Source of the DNA: Dentipellis sp. KUC8613
Lineage: Eukaryota; Basidiomycota; Agaricomycetes; Russulales; Hericiaceae
Reading direction: 5' to 3'
Length of the DNA: 49,673 nucleotides
Assembly (NCBI GenBank): GCA_002286715.1
Contig: NSJX01000036.1
Span: 5,512-55,184 of the forward strand
Position 1 is the stretch's first letter, and every line of letters starts with the position of its first letter. Positions 1 through 11,439 of the stretch are shown here, in pieces. The notes beneath the pieces were generated by a model. It did no database searches. It was not told where the DNA came from and saw only the letters and a list, made by a program, of their open reading frames with translations. The translations under genes were made by a program, and so were the position numbers.

Positions 1-450
1 AGCTATGTTCTCCTAATGCACAGAGCGCAACCAGAGACTCTAAGACGCGCTAATCTCAATTAGAGAATGCTATACCACGCTCAGGTGTGGCTGCAAGTGC
101 ACGACGCGTTGATTTGTTGACACTTGTTTACCTGGTCCTCCTGCCTGACTCTCCGATTTGCATGGCCTATATCTCAACAATGGGACCGCCAATTTCTTCG
201 AAAATTGGCATGGGAGACGTTCATATGCATATCTACCTCCATGCCAAATTTCAGCCCGATCCGACATGCACAAGTTTAAGAGATGCATAGCTAAATACCT
301 GTATAAATACCTGTATAAATGTATTTTTTTTCAGATGCATACACCATATAAGGCAATCCATGATGCTGTATGCTGTATGCCATCAGAAAGCCCCTTTCCG
401 ATACATTTATAAACTTAGACTATGTAAATCTTTATTTTTTCAGATGGAAT
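1..450. other. Intergenic flank, no gene supported
   Basis: No reading frame here has convincing coding character. It contains a short direct repeat (two copies of a CCTGTATAAAT-type unit around 297-320) and AT-rich stretches, compatible with the 3' flank of the kinase gene that ends at 451. I see no RNA gene. Confidence 0.5.
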
Positions 451-2580
451 TCAGATCAACTGACACAGAACCTTGACCTTCTGAAGCAAATACAAGTCAT
501 GCTCCTTACACATGATTGCACCACGTTCAACCCCTGGGGCCCAGATACCCAAGTCATCATTGAGGATACTCGGATAGCATGCCTTATCTGCCTCACCCAC
601 CCAATCAAAATCCACCAACATAGCACCCATCCTGGGTTCCAATCCAGCAGGATCATCTGCACCCTCATGAGGGACACAGATGATGTTAGGGGTGCGAAGA
701 TCACCAAAGACCAAACCCTCATCATGAAGGATCTTGATCGCACGCTCGACGTCCGCGTACACTGTATGGGGAAGGACTTCGCGCCTCTGTTCGGCACACC
801 ACATCATCTCGCCCTTCACTCGACCCATCACAACCATTTGCACGCCACCACAGACCGGAACGCAGGCATGCAGCGCAGGTGCCAGGCGGGCGTCGGCAAG
901 AATGCGATGCGCACCGGCATTATACTGGGTAGTGAACTTGACAACAACTTCCATTAGCTCTTCCGCCGTGCCGGCAGATGTGGAAAGGGAAGGGCGTGTC
1001 TTCAGCATGGTGCCGATATACATGCCTGAATGTTGCTCATCTTCTGTCGTTGGCATGATGAAGAGCTGTCCACCACGCGACATCCGGTGCGTGAAGGTGA
1101 TATGTGGTATATGATCCGGTGACGAAGGCTCTGCAATCGGCGAGGGAAAGAGGTGGCATACGCTAGGCTTGCGGGGTGGATTAGTTTTGAGCTGCTCATA
1201 GTACTGTCGGAGATCTGCGAGTGCGAGCCTCACAGCCTTGAATGCGCGAGCAATGCGGTTGACATCGGCATCATCGTGAAAGCCGAGACGCATCCGCTGG
1301 GAGAAGACACTGTCACCGTAAGGTCCATCGGTATACACGGTGATTCCTATCTCGACAAAATCACCCATGAGGCCAATCACGACCGCTGGGCAATTGGAGA
1401 CTTTGCGTATACGCCGAGTCTGAAGATCACGCGTCAGCAAAGAGTCTCCAGTGATCGCATCGCCTGCAACAGACCTCGTCTGTGTCTTCCATCACGATTT
1501 TGGCGTACGACAATCGGGCTTGGGTTGACGCGTCTCCGTGTAAACCCAACTCGTTCTTCAACTCCACGATGGCATAAGGAAAGCCGTTGGCAGAGCCGAG
1601 CATTGCATCAGGTTTGGTATTGTTTACTTGCTTCTTCCACTCGACTGCGACCTGCGGATCGAGTGAGTCGATGAATGGCTGAACGACGAGTTCTCGCTCG
1701 TCATCAGTGAGGTAACTTCTGAGTGATGCTGCGATAAATTCGTGGGCCCGTTTTCTCTCGTGGTGGTCTGGACGAATTTCAGGGATGTCGCTCTCCAGTT
1801 GAGACAAGCGGTGAGCGAGCAGGCCAAGGACCGGATTGAATAGCGCCACAGGGGGGCCGTAATTACCGGCGGGCCTCCCCACATGGAATCCGTTGCCCGT
1901 GAACAACGACTTCAAGGCCGCAGCAGACCCAACACCCCCCGATGGCGATGGGAGGATCCGGTTCGCAGCCTGTATGCCAGCTTCACGATCTAGAAACACA
2001 ATCACTGACACTATCACAGCGGCTCAAATATAAAGACGTACCCCTGATAGCCTTGGCATGAGAGGCGTCGAGTTCGCCCACTGTCTCGAGACTTTCTTCG
2101 ACTTTGCATATCTGCTCAGGTTGCCAGTCTGATATCATGAGTATAACACTCACTTTCCGGTGTCACAATAATGAGATCGAGCATGTGAGGCTCTCGATCC
2201 ACAGGGAAAACCTCATTAGTGATGTCATCGAAAGGGTCGAGCTCGACAGTCGCTGAGCGGTCCTCGATATTCTTCTTGAGCCACTGTTGAGTGCGCTCAA
2301 CCAACGTCTCTCGAGGTTTGATCACTAACCCAGACGGCTGGCGTTTGGGTAAGCGGTCACTAAGAGACCGAGTATGTTAAATACAGTCAAAAAGGAAACA
2401 TACTTTGAACAACCTAGGTCTAGGACGGGTTGGGATTTTCGGATTTTCAAGGCATGCTTGCGCGAGTAAGAAGGCTATGCGCCGATTGATGAGCTCCAGG
2501 GGAAGCTCGACAAAGTTGTATACAGGTTGGTCAGGGTGAGGGAAGATGAAAGAATAATGATGGAGATCGGAGATGGACAT
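451..2580 (-). CDS. FunK1-like fungal protein kinase-like protein
   Basis: Four exons: 2580-2404, 2337-2154, 1989-1475 and 1419-451, giving about 614 aa. All three introns have GT-AG ends, and the 55-nt last one has a clear CTGAC branch site. The C-terminal half carries kinase-like motifs: GDLRTPN near residue 531 (where HRDxxxxN normally lies) and VDFDW near 561 (DFG position), followed by the YPSILN...W..GV...I..EHD block typical of the FunK1 family expanded in Agaricomycetes. The N-terminal half has an AIVELKNELG stretch also usual in this family. Seen: motifs and splice signals. Known: family members are kinase-like and mostly uncharacterised. Inferred: activity is uncertain because the catalytic loop reads FGDLRTPN. 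The start ATG at 2580 lies 119 bp from the divergent SAP18 gene. I chose it over an upstream in-frame non-ATG extension. Confidence 0.8.
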
Positions 2581-2699
2581 GGTAGTGCGCTGCAGAATGT
2601 GACCCTTCACAAGTCACGTTTATGTCACAATACTAGTAACGATTCGCGCATACGGCAAGCCCGAATCATCTTCGAGTACTCAAGACTATCAACTTTGCA
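2581..2699. promoter_or_regulatory. Bidirectional promoter between kinase-like gene and SAP18
   Basis: Only 119 bp separate the two divergent ATGs, so both core promoters must lie here or overlap the 5' ends of the genes. No TATA box is obvious. The role is inferred from gene arrangement alone. Confidence 0.5.
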
Positions 2700-3714
2700 A
2701 TGTCCACAGGACAGGCCATAGCTGACCGCGAAAAGGTGAGTAGTAGAAATCTCACTTGAGCTGTACTGATGTACATCAAACGTACTTAGACAGCACCGTT
2801 CCTCATTCGCGCGTTCGTCAAAGTTGGAGGACACCATCGACTTTCGCAGTTTCAGGATGGTCCTCAAGCTCTTCCCATCACAGACGAGCAGCAACTATAC
2901 ACATGGTGCGTCTCTCTCAAATGATAATACGTCATCAATTTTCTGACCCCCAACCAGGAAGGATGCAACACTACCTGAGGTGATTACGACACTACGCAGT
3001 ATTGGGCCTCAGACACCAGAATTCCGCCACCCTCTCGCGCGTTATTCCTTCCGCTCCATCTATGCCGACGCCAGCAATCGCGGCCAGTTCGCGCAAAAAG
3101 AGCTCGGGATCGTCTACTCCCGCGACATCCTTGGCGAGCCCGGCACCCTCGACAGCACTGCTCCACGTCTGCTCGATGACACGGATAATAACACTATGCT
3201 TAAAGACGCACGCACGCTTGACGAGCTGCGATTTTTCCCAGGCGACTACATGTGTATCACGGTCATGCTCCCGAAGAATGTCACCATTCCCGCTCCCGGT
3301 AGTGAACTAGCCATCAAGGGCAGCGCTGCTTCCGGCGCCGCGAGAGGGTGGAAAGACGCCCTTCCCACAGCTTTGGGCAGAGCTGGTCCACCGCCTCCTA
3401 CCACACGTGGAGGAGGGGCACACTGGCGCGGCAGGTCGGATGCGCCCCCTACATCAGGCGCTGGTCGGGGACATGGAGGGCGGGGAGACGCTGGGCGCGA
3501 CTGGGATCGGACTGTGGATCGGATGAGGGATGACCGGGGCCGTGATGCCAGGATGAGGGATGACAGGGATAGACGACCTCCCCCTCCAAGACGCAGTGAG
3601 TCTCCGCCGCCTCGTGGGGGCGGATGGGCAGCAAGAGGGAGGGACCGCGGTTACAGGAGCAGGAGACCGCCCTCTCGCGAGCGCTCGCGTTCTCCTGTAC
3701 GACAAAGGCATTGA
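2700..3714 (+). CDS. SAP18: Histone deacetylase complex subunit SAP18-like
   Basis: Three exons: 2700-2735, 2790-2905 and 2958-3714, 302 aa. The first about 150 residues match the SAP18 ubiquitin-like fold: DREKTAPFLIR, HHRLSQF, LYTWKDATLPEV, and the late FFPGDYMCITV corresponding to the family's GDYLDIAI strand. SAP18 belongs to Sin3-HDAC and, in animals, to the ASAP/PSAP splicing complexes. Odd feature: residues about 165-302 form a long Gly/Arg/Pro tail with RGG-type and RS-type segments (ends SRSPVRQRH), roughly doubling the animal protein (about 150 aa). Such a tail suggests RNA binding or SR-protein contact, which is inference. The 36-nt first exon encodes only 12 residues; frame is kept at both junctions (TGG is split ACATG|GAAG). 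Confidence 0.92.
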
Positions 3715-3957
3715 TGTCTTGTTTCATGTTCATTGAACCAACGGGCTTTCGATATATACGGTCGACACATAGTGATTGACGTGACTGTCCAACTTCAAGT
3801 TGTACATACAACATTGTTCGTTTACTGGCAGTGGGATTGTGTTTGTCATTAGCGCGGACGGAACGCTTTAGCGTAGCCTAAGCACGATAAGTAAGCGCTG
3901 AGGTGGATCGCGACGCGCACGCTTGTATCAGCCCCACCTTCATCTTCCCCTGCAGCC

Positions 3958-6900
3958 ATGATTCCAATCTTCGGTGACGAGAAACGACGTAAAATCAATC
4001 TCGGAGGAGCTCGCTCTGTTTCCACCCACGAAGCCGTGCTCAGCGAGGCCAAGGCCCTTCGTTCCGAACGCCAGAACCTCCGCAGGCGCCAGGAGAGTGC
4101 AATACAGATACAGGCGTGGTGGCGAGGATGTCATGAAGCACGCGCGGTACGGCGGAATCTAGTTGCTGCGTTTAGAAAAGACGTACGCGGTCTCAATGGG
4201 TTGCGATGTCTTGTACTCGTCGGGTCAGACCAGGATGTCCTTGGCGAGTGGTCGGCAGCTATGGTCGAACAAGGCGAAGGTATGTCGGAAGGTCAGATTT
4301 GCTGTTCTCCTAAACTGGCTAACCAAATTGAAGATTGGTTCTTAAAACAGGCTGTTGGTGAGGATAGCTCTAGCTGGCTCGTACTCATCCGTCAAGTGGG
4401 CATTCTGCTGTTACAGTCGGTGGCGGAGAAGCCGCAGTGAGTACTCTCGGTAGGTGGCCCGTCTCGCCTTAGCATTAACATCTCCCTATAGATCACGATA
4501 CGCTCTCAATCATCTTCGCGTGCTGGAACTACTGTTATCACCCGCAAAGACGACACGCGCTCTCGGGCCAGAATCCGCGCTGAGTGTCAACATGTCTGAA
4601 TATTTCCTCGACCACGGCCTCTTCCAATACCTGTCGACCGCGATATCGCATATTGTACGTGTGCAAGCTCTAGTTTATGTCTGTTCCCTGATAGTATTGC
4701 AGCCTGTAGAAGCTAAGGCAGAGCCTGCATTGCCACTCCTCGTCTCATTGCATATCTTCCCGTTGTCCAACTTTTCTTCCTCACATCCGGGACCCTATTC
4801 GCAAGCCTTGGCGCAAACATTCCTACATCTGCTTACCCTGCCCCTACTCCCGAATCGCCTGCCTTTGGCGTCGCTATCCGAGCTTTCTGCCCGTCTTCCC
4901 TTCTCGTCTGTATCTATAATTGCTGCATTCGTTCCTGACCTAGTATCCACATCATCGACTGAGGGAAAGATTCACCTCATCGCCAACCTCATCGCATTTA
5001 TGCCACCTCGCTACGCGAAACTCTCTGCTGCCTCTCTCGAAGCGTATCTTAGTCTTCTCTCTGCGCTCATGAACAGTCTTCCGACCCACGCGTTAGAGCC
5101 GCCTTCACCAGGTAGCGCTGCTTCCAAAGGCAAGCGCGCGCTCGATTCTGATTCGGACTCGGATAGCGAAGCTGGACCTGAGCTCGAGACCACTGCTCCT
5201 GCGCCCGTCCTCCCGCAGTTGGATAGCCGCACACTCAAGCGTTTGCAGACACTCCCATCGATTTCGCATATCAGTATGCTGTCGGCTGCGAGCCAACGTC
5301 ACGCAGCGACTCGTCCCCGCCTATATGACTTCTTATTCGCCCTTTGCACAGTGTGGCCCGCGCGCGTTGACGGCGTGTTGGGCGCTCTGGTTGCATCAAC
5401 CGGCGGGGGACTCGTTCGGGAACTGTATCGCGGCTACGTGCGGACATCGCCCCTTGGTCGCGACGACAACGCGTCAGCCCTCATGGGTGCGTAATTACCT
5501 AGACGGGACGCGTTACCCTCACTCACGCGCATACAGATCCGGCTTACGCTTCGCAATGGCCGGCTTTGCTTCTGCTCACCGACTTGTACCACCAGACCTT
5601 GCTCACGATGGGCGATGACGAATTCTTCGGGACAGCACGCGACGCCGGGGCGGCGCGCAACCCGCTGACGCTCGACGAGCTTATATCGTTCTCGCGCAAG
5701 CTGCTCAATATCGCATTCACGCTGTACTGGCGCGAGGACCAGACCAACGTACAGGAAGGCGCGGTGCCAGGCGTCAATGTGAAATGGATCGATGTGCGGG
5801 AGAAGGTCACGCGGTGTCTGTTGGCCATACACGCACGAGAGTGCGTACCTCCGCGATCTTGCACACATGCACGATGACTTGTCTCTTACCCATCGCATGT
5901 CCACAGCTCGCGCAAGCCGTTCACGCCACCAGATCACTGGCTTGTCACATCGCAAATCGACCTGACCTCCTTCATCGAAGCCGCAATGTATGTTGCTCCG
6001 TTCAAGCTATCGATGTCGACTCACAGACTGCCCCCAGTATCGAGGAGATGCAGCTTCTTCAACCACCCGGCGCGCGTCCGCTCACCAAACGCCAAGTTTC
6101 GTATCTTTCGCCGCGACTAGGCGTGCTGCACAACATTCCCTTCGCCATCCCATTCGACGTGCGCGTGATGATCTTCCGGAGTTTCGTTGCAAGCGACATG
6201 CAGAGCCACGGCGCCGGCGGACCACGCGCATTTCTCAATCGCAGGAACATCGTCATCCGCCGAGGTCATATCGCAGAGGATGGGTTCAACAAATTGTCAG
6301 ATGTTGATCTCAAGAAACCCCTCGAAATCAGCTTCATCGATCAGTTTGGGAAGGAAGAGTAAGTACGATAAAATACTGTGGGTGTCATGCATTTTTGACG
6401 TCGTATTTCAGAGCGGGTATCGACGGAGGAGGCGTTTTCAAGGAATTCTTCACGGCCTTGTGCAAGGAGGTGTTCGATACAAACCGTGGACTTTGGCTTA
6501 CGAACAAACATAACGAGCTGTATCCGAATCCGCACTCATACGCCACAGAAAGTGTGTGAAACCCACTTCCGGCGATGCTCCGCGCTGACTCGTTCCCCCA
6601 GCTCACAATCTAGCGTGGTATTCGTTCATCGGTCGCATTCTCGGCAAGGCGTTGTACGAGGGAATCTTGGTGGATGTCGTATTTGCGGGATTCTTCCTAG
6701 CCAAAGTGAGTGTCACACCGTCTTGTATATGCAGATATCTCAAACTTTTTGCAGTGGCTCGGCAAGCAAAGTTTCCTGGACGACCTAGCCTCGCTTGATC
6801 CCGAGCTGTACCAAGGCCTCATCTTCCTGAAGCACTATACTGGGAATCCGGAGGAGCTTTCCTTGACGTTTGCGGTAACAGAAGACGGTGCGTACAACGT

Positions 6901-7718
6901 CCCGCCTCAAGTGACGCTGGTTGACTCACGCTACTTCTAGAATTCGGTGTAGCGAAGACGGTCGACCTGTGTCCAAACGGCAGCAACATCCCGGTGACCA
7001 AGGAGAATCGCCTATCCTATATCTATCGAATCTCGCATTACCGCCTCACGAAGCAGATCAAACTTCAGAGCGAGGCGTTCTTCGAAGGCCTGTCTGAGAT
7101 GATTGATCCTAAGTGGCTTCGGTGCGTTTCTATCCCTTGAGATCGTCTCATCGTCTGACACGTAAGATAGTATGTTCAACCAACAGGAACTGCAGATCCT
7201 GCTGGGCGGCGTCAATGCACCTATTGACTTGGATGACCTTCGCAGTCATACAAACTACGGCGGTCTATACGACGACCACGAGCCAACTATAGTTGCCTTT
7301 TGGAACGTGAGTACAAGCACAGCGGCTTATTGGGTGACTACTGACGCACTCTTGACAGGTTGTCAACTCGTTTGATCAAGAGCAGCGTCGTGCACTGCTT
7401 CGCTTCGTTACAAGTGTGGGGCGTCCACCGCTGCTGTACGTGTCCCGAGCACATCTGTAGCGCCAATGCTGACTCTGTCTGTGTAGTGGCTTCAAGGAGT
7501 TAATCCCAAACTTTTCGATCCGCGATGCCGGCAGCGATCAGGAGCGCTTACCGACATCGAGCACCTGCGTCAATCTGTTAAAGGTACGTCCGTTTTACCT
7601 TGTTTTATGAGGCGGTGCTCAGTAAAGCGCGCAGTTGCCACGGTACAAGAGCGAACGGACACTTCGTGAGAAGCTGCTGCAGGCAATATTCTCTGGTGCA
7701 GGCTTCGACTTGTCATAA
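3958..7718 (+). CDS. HUL5: HECT-type E3 ubiquitin ligase, UBE3C/Hul5 family
   Basis: Fourteen exons ending at 4436, 4654, 5486, 5840, 5987, 6358, 6551, 6705, 6887, 7121, 7306, 7435, 7583 and 7718, with one extra optional intron at 4280-4333. Length is 1009 aa with that intron removed, 1027 if retained. N-terminus: MIPIFGDEKRRKINLGG resembles the UBE3C/Hul5 start, followed by an IQ-like segment (AIQIQAWWRGC). The C-terminal HECT domain starts around exon 6 (FDVRVMIFRSFV, GIDGGGVFKEF) and ends with the catalytic loop TSSTCVNLLKLPRY; the ubiquitin-accepting cysteine is residue 977. Hul5/UBE3C extends ubiquitin chains on proteasome-bound substrates. An Asp/Ser-rich acidic linker lies near 5140-5180. 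The introns at 4280-4333 (54 nt) and 4655-4702 (48 nt) are both multiples of three and free of stops, so retention would not break the frame. Confidence 0.93.
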
Positions 7719-7969
7719 ATTAGATTTGCGGACACTTGCTGTGTGTATCATTAGGGTCTTTTGCATGTTGTATCAGAGCTGGAACGAATCGATAAAGTTT
7801 CTAACTTTTGAAGGACGTCAGAGGACGTCAATGAGAGGCAAGCGCTTGTTCACGTGACGAGCGGGCAGGACGGAGGAGATGGAGGCTGTGGTTCTCAGAT
7901 GCGCCCGTCCTCCAGGGTCCTCACGGTTTGTCTCTACCATGACCCATCTACTCTACTAGCCACGCGAAA

Positions 7970-9363
7970 ATGGACATTGGTCGCCTCCTACGCTATCCAG
8001 GACGGCGCCGTCGCTCCCTGCAACTTCCGCGCCAGAATCCTCCTATTTCTATCCCGGCAGGACCGACGCTCTCGGATGGGCAGGCATCCGGTTCTGACTC
8101 TGCATCGGGAACAGGATCAGGCAGCGTGTCGCAGAGCTCAAGTAGCTCTCAAAGTCAATCGGTGTCAGAGTCGAGCAGTTCGTCGATATCACGCTCGGTG
8201 TCCCAGAGCGAGTCGTCCAGGTGCGTTTCCCGCCCGCCCATACGTGGGTTTGCTAAATATTCAAAGTCGGTCCCGCTCGACGACGTCCTCGGAATCTAGT
8301 GTGACGCGATCCGCGAGCGTGTCTGCGAGCTCATCATCGGATCCCCCAAGCGCGTCCCCGTCGCCGACGAGTACGCCACAGAGCGCAACGGAGACTTCTT
8401 CTGCAACGAGTACCCCGCCACCTTCTTCCTCTTTTACGCCACCGCCCTCGTCGACCTCAACATCGGTTTCCGATGCCACTACTACACCGATATCTTTAAA
8501 CATGACATTCTCAAGCGGAGCCTCGCTGACGACATTCCAGTCGACCTTTGTGACCGATATAAATGGCTCCCGTACGACGGTGAGTAGTGACCGCGGCTTC
8601 TTTTTTGCACTACACTCATATAACTCAGGTGACGACCCCCATCGTAACGACGCTCAACACTGACCATGGGCGCAGTACGACCTCGACACGGACAGCAATC
8701 ATCGCGGGTGCAGCGGTGGGCGGCGTGTCGTTGCTGATCGTATTCCTTGGCATCCTCTTCTACGTCCGGCGGCGCGCGAAGAAACAGCAGTATTCATTCC
8801 TGCACCGAAAAGAGCCACCATCGCGCGCGGCGTTCCTCGCAGGGGAGGACATGGACGACCCGCCCTACCGCGACCACCCGACTGCAGGGACGGCGACGGC
8901 GCAACATTACGAGCTGCCGCCACGGCTCTTCCACGCGTCCGGGTCAGGGTCTGTGTTCCAGGAGGCTGTGTGGCCACCTCCGAGCGGGCTCGCGGACCCA
9001 TTGACAGCGGCGTCGAGCAGCGTCGACCTCGGGCGCATCGTCGACGACGTCATGGGCGATACAGGGTCTGGCTCAGGTACAAGGAGATTACGCGGGGGCA
9101 GCTGGGATGGCTACGCAGACGTATCGGGCGACTCGCTTGGGTACGCGGCGCACGATCGGGACCACACGCGCGGGTCGTCGGTCAGCTCGCAGGCGGGATT
9201 GCTGCCCTCGGGCGACAACACCAGCGGCAGGTACTCGCGTAGCCCCCTCACGCTCACAAATCCGGATCGCGAGGAGCCGCCGCCGACGCCGCCACCACCT
9301 GCTGGGGGCGCGAAGAACTGGCTAGATCGGTCGCCGCGGATGGGGACGGGGCTGGCCATGTAG
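7970..9363 (+). CDS. Ser/Thr-rich type I single-pass membrane protein (mucin-like)
   Basis: Exons 7970-8220, 8267-8579 and 8629-9363 join in frame (432 aa from the ATG at 7970). Order: a Ser-rich stretch, a Pro/Ser/Thr-rich stalk expected to be heavily O-mannosylated, one transmembrane helix (IIAGAAVGGVSLLIVFLGIL) followed by the positive stop-transfer VRRRAKK, then a cytoplasmic tail of about 200 aa with a proline run. This is the layout of fungal cell-wall stress sensors (Mid2/WSC-like) and SKG6-like proteins, but no WSC or other named domain is visible. Odd: no signal peptide follows ATG 7970, so the true start is probably in an upstream exon I could not define (7,720-7,960). It converges with the similar minus-strand gene ending at 9713. 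Confidence 0.7.
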
Positions 9364-9712
9364 GGGGTTGGGCTTCGTGACTTGGATTAGACGGGACAGT
9401 TTCAAATCACGGACGGCACGTACGGTGCACACTTTGCTAGCGTTTCGATACCCTTCCTTTTACTTGGTACCATATATCGGACGTTTTGCTCGCGTTTCTT
9501 ATCAGGGGGCGATGGTGATAGGATTCAAAGGTAGATAATAGCGCGATTTATATTACTGTTACTGGTAGGCGGACAAAGCAAAGCATGGATACACGGGAAG
9601 ACAAGCAAGCAAGGGTCATAAGAGACATGAAATAAAACGTCAGGCGTCAAGTCGTATGCGCACGGGCATTCTACACGGCACGGCCACCCTCCCTCCTTTC
9701 ACCTTGCTCGCC

Positions 9713-11439
9713 TCAGCGCTCCTCCGGGGGAATAGAGTCATAGCTAGGCGGAATCTCCGCCTGCGGCTCCTCAGTGAAGCGCCCGGCATCCTGGTGCTGC
9801 ACGAAGCGGCCACTCGCGTTGTCGCTCATGCCCGCCTCCTCCGGACCACCTCCACTGTTCGCAAGAGTGAACCCGCCCGGCGCGCGGTTGCCAAAGCGCG
9901 CCTGCATGGCCTCGCGCTCCTTGGCGGAGCGCGCCTGCCACGACGCGGTCGTGCCGGGGTGGCTGCTCGCGGTGGGTGTGGGCGGGTAGAACGAGGCGTC
10001 GGAGCGCGGGTACTCGCTCGGGTCGCTGCTCGACGGGTCGTAGTGCGAGGCCGACTGCGGCGGGCTCCCGGCGCGGTACGCGCCCGCACCCAAGCCTGCT
10101 GCGCCCGCGCCCGCGCCCACACCTGCCGCGCCGGCAGCAAGCAGCGCCGCCTTGCCCGACGCCGACCCCGAGGCCGAGCCTGCGCTGGGGTCGTACTGGC
10201 GCATGCTGGGGTCGCCGGCGTGGAGCTCCTGCTGGGCGGGGTCGGCGGGATTGAATGTGTACGGGGTAATCTCTGCGCCGCCGCCGAGGTCGACCGGCCC
10301 GGAGCCGTTGTGGCGCACGACGCGGTCCGGGTCGAAGTTGCCGTCGAAGTCGTCGCGGCGGGCGCGGCGGCGGAGGAACCAGAGCAGGAGCAGGAGCAGC
10401 GAGAGGCCGCCGACGCCACCGACGACGCCACCGACGATGGCGCCGGTGTTGGAGCTGTGGCCTCCCGCGCTGGTGGTCGTGGGCCCTGGGATGAACTGGG
10501 TGGACTGCACGGTGCGGGTCTCCGGCTGTCCGTTCGCATTGGTGCTGCTAGGGACAGGCGTGGGCGTGTGAGTAGAGCAAAAGAGAGCGGAGTGCATGCG
10601 TACATGACGGTGGAGAAGATGGTCGTTCCCACTACGGATGGTTGTGTGGAAGCTTCTACGGAGGATGGAGGCGGGGTGCTCGAGGAAATTGGCGCAGCAG
10701 ACGAAGAGCCAGCATCGGTAGAAGAGGTAGGAGGGGGTGTCGAAGTGGAGGAGGGGGGCTCGGATGTAGAGATGGGTGTTGAGCTGGTGGGTGGGGGTGT
10801 AGACGAGGTCTCAGAGGTCGTCGAGGAGGGTGGTGGTGAGCTGCTGGATGGAGGCTCCGAAGACGAGGAGACTGGCGCTGTAGAGGTAGATGATGTCGGG
10901 TCAGTTGAGGTTGAAGAGTCGGAAAAAGAGGATGAGGATAGAGGACCAGAAGATGAAGAAGCAGGAAGTGAAGAAGATGAAGAAACGGCTAGCGATACAG
11001 TGGAGGAGTCGAGAAAAGATGTAGAGAACGAGTCGTCAGAGGAAAATGTGGACGAAAGTAAGTCAGAAGTGAGCGAGAAGTCGGAAGTGGTGAGTGGTGG
11101 GTCAAGTGAGGAAGACGGAAGGTCAAACGACGAGGTGGTAGGATCGATTTCGGTGAAGGAAGAGGGCAAATCAACGGAGGATTCGACAGGTGGGTCGAGG
11201 GAGGAGGTAAGAGGCGGATCAATAGAAGAAGGAAAGGGCGATTCACGTATGGTGGACGGGTCGGGAGACACAGAGTCAATAGAGGAAATGGGCGTTTCGA
11301 GGGAGGTGGAATCGACAGGGTCAAAAGATGAGGGCGCAGGCAATGAAGAGGTGAGATCGGGAGACGAAAGAATGGGAGTAGAAGAAGCACCTGGCGAGTC
11401 GGAAGGCGTAGGGTCGGCCGCGACAGAATTCGACGACAT
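9713..11439 (-). CDS. Ser/Thr/Pro-rich type I single-pass membrane protein (mucin-like)
   Basis: Exon 1 runs from 11439 (first in-frame ATG; the frame stays open to about 11595 through a hydrophobic non-ATG stretch) to 10604. Intron 10603-10548 is 56 nt, and exon 2 is 10547-9713. The joined protein is at least 556 aa. The ectodomain of about 280 aa is almost entirely Ser, Thr, Pro and Asp. After the junction come a short conserved-looking linker (ISTNANGQPETRTV), one TM helix (GAIVGGVVGGVGGLSLLLLLLW truncated here to its core GGVGGLSLLLLLLW) and RRRARRDDFDGNFDPDRVV, a juxtamembrane signature seen in basidiomycete membrane glycoproteins. The cytoplasmic tail is Ala/Gly/Pro-rich and ends PPSYDSIPPEER. 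Probably a cell-surface sensor or wall-anchored protein; the function is not known. The start is uncertain because no clear signal peptide begins with ATG. Confidence 0.72.
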
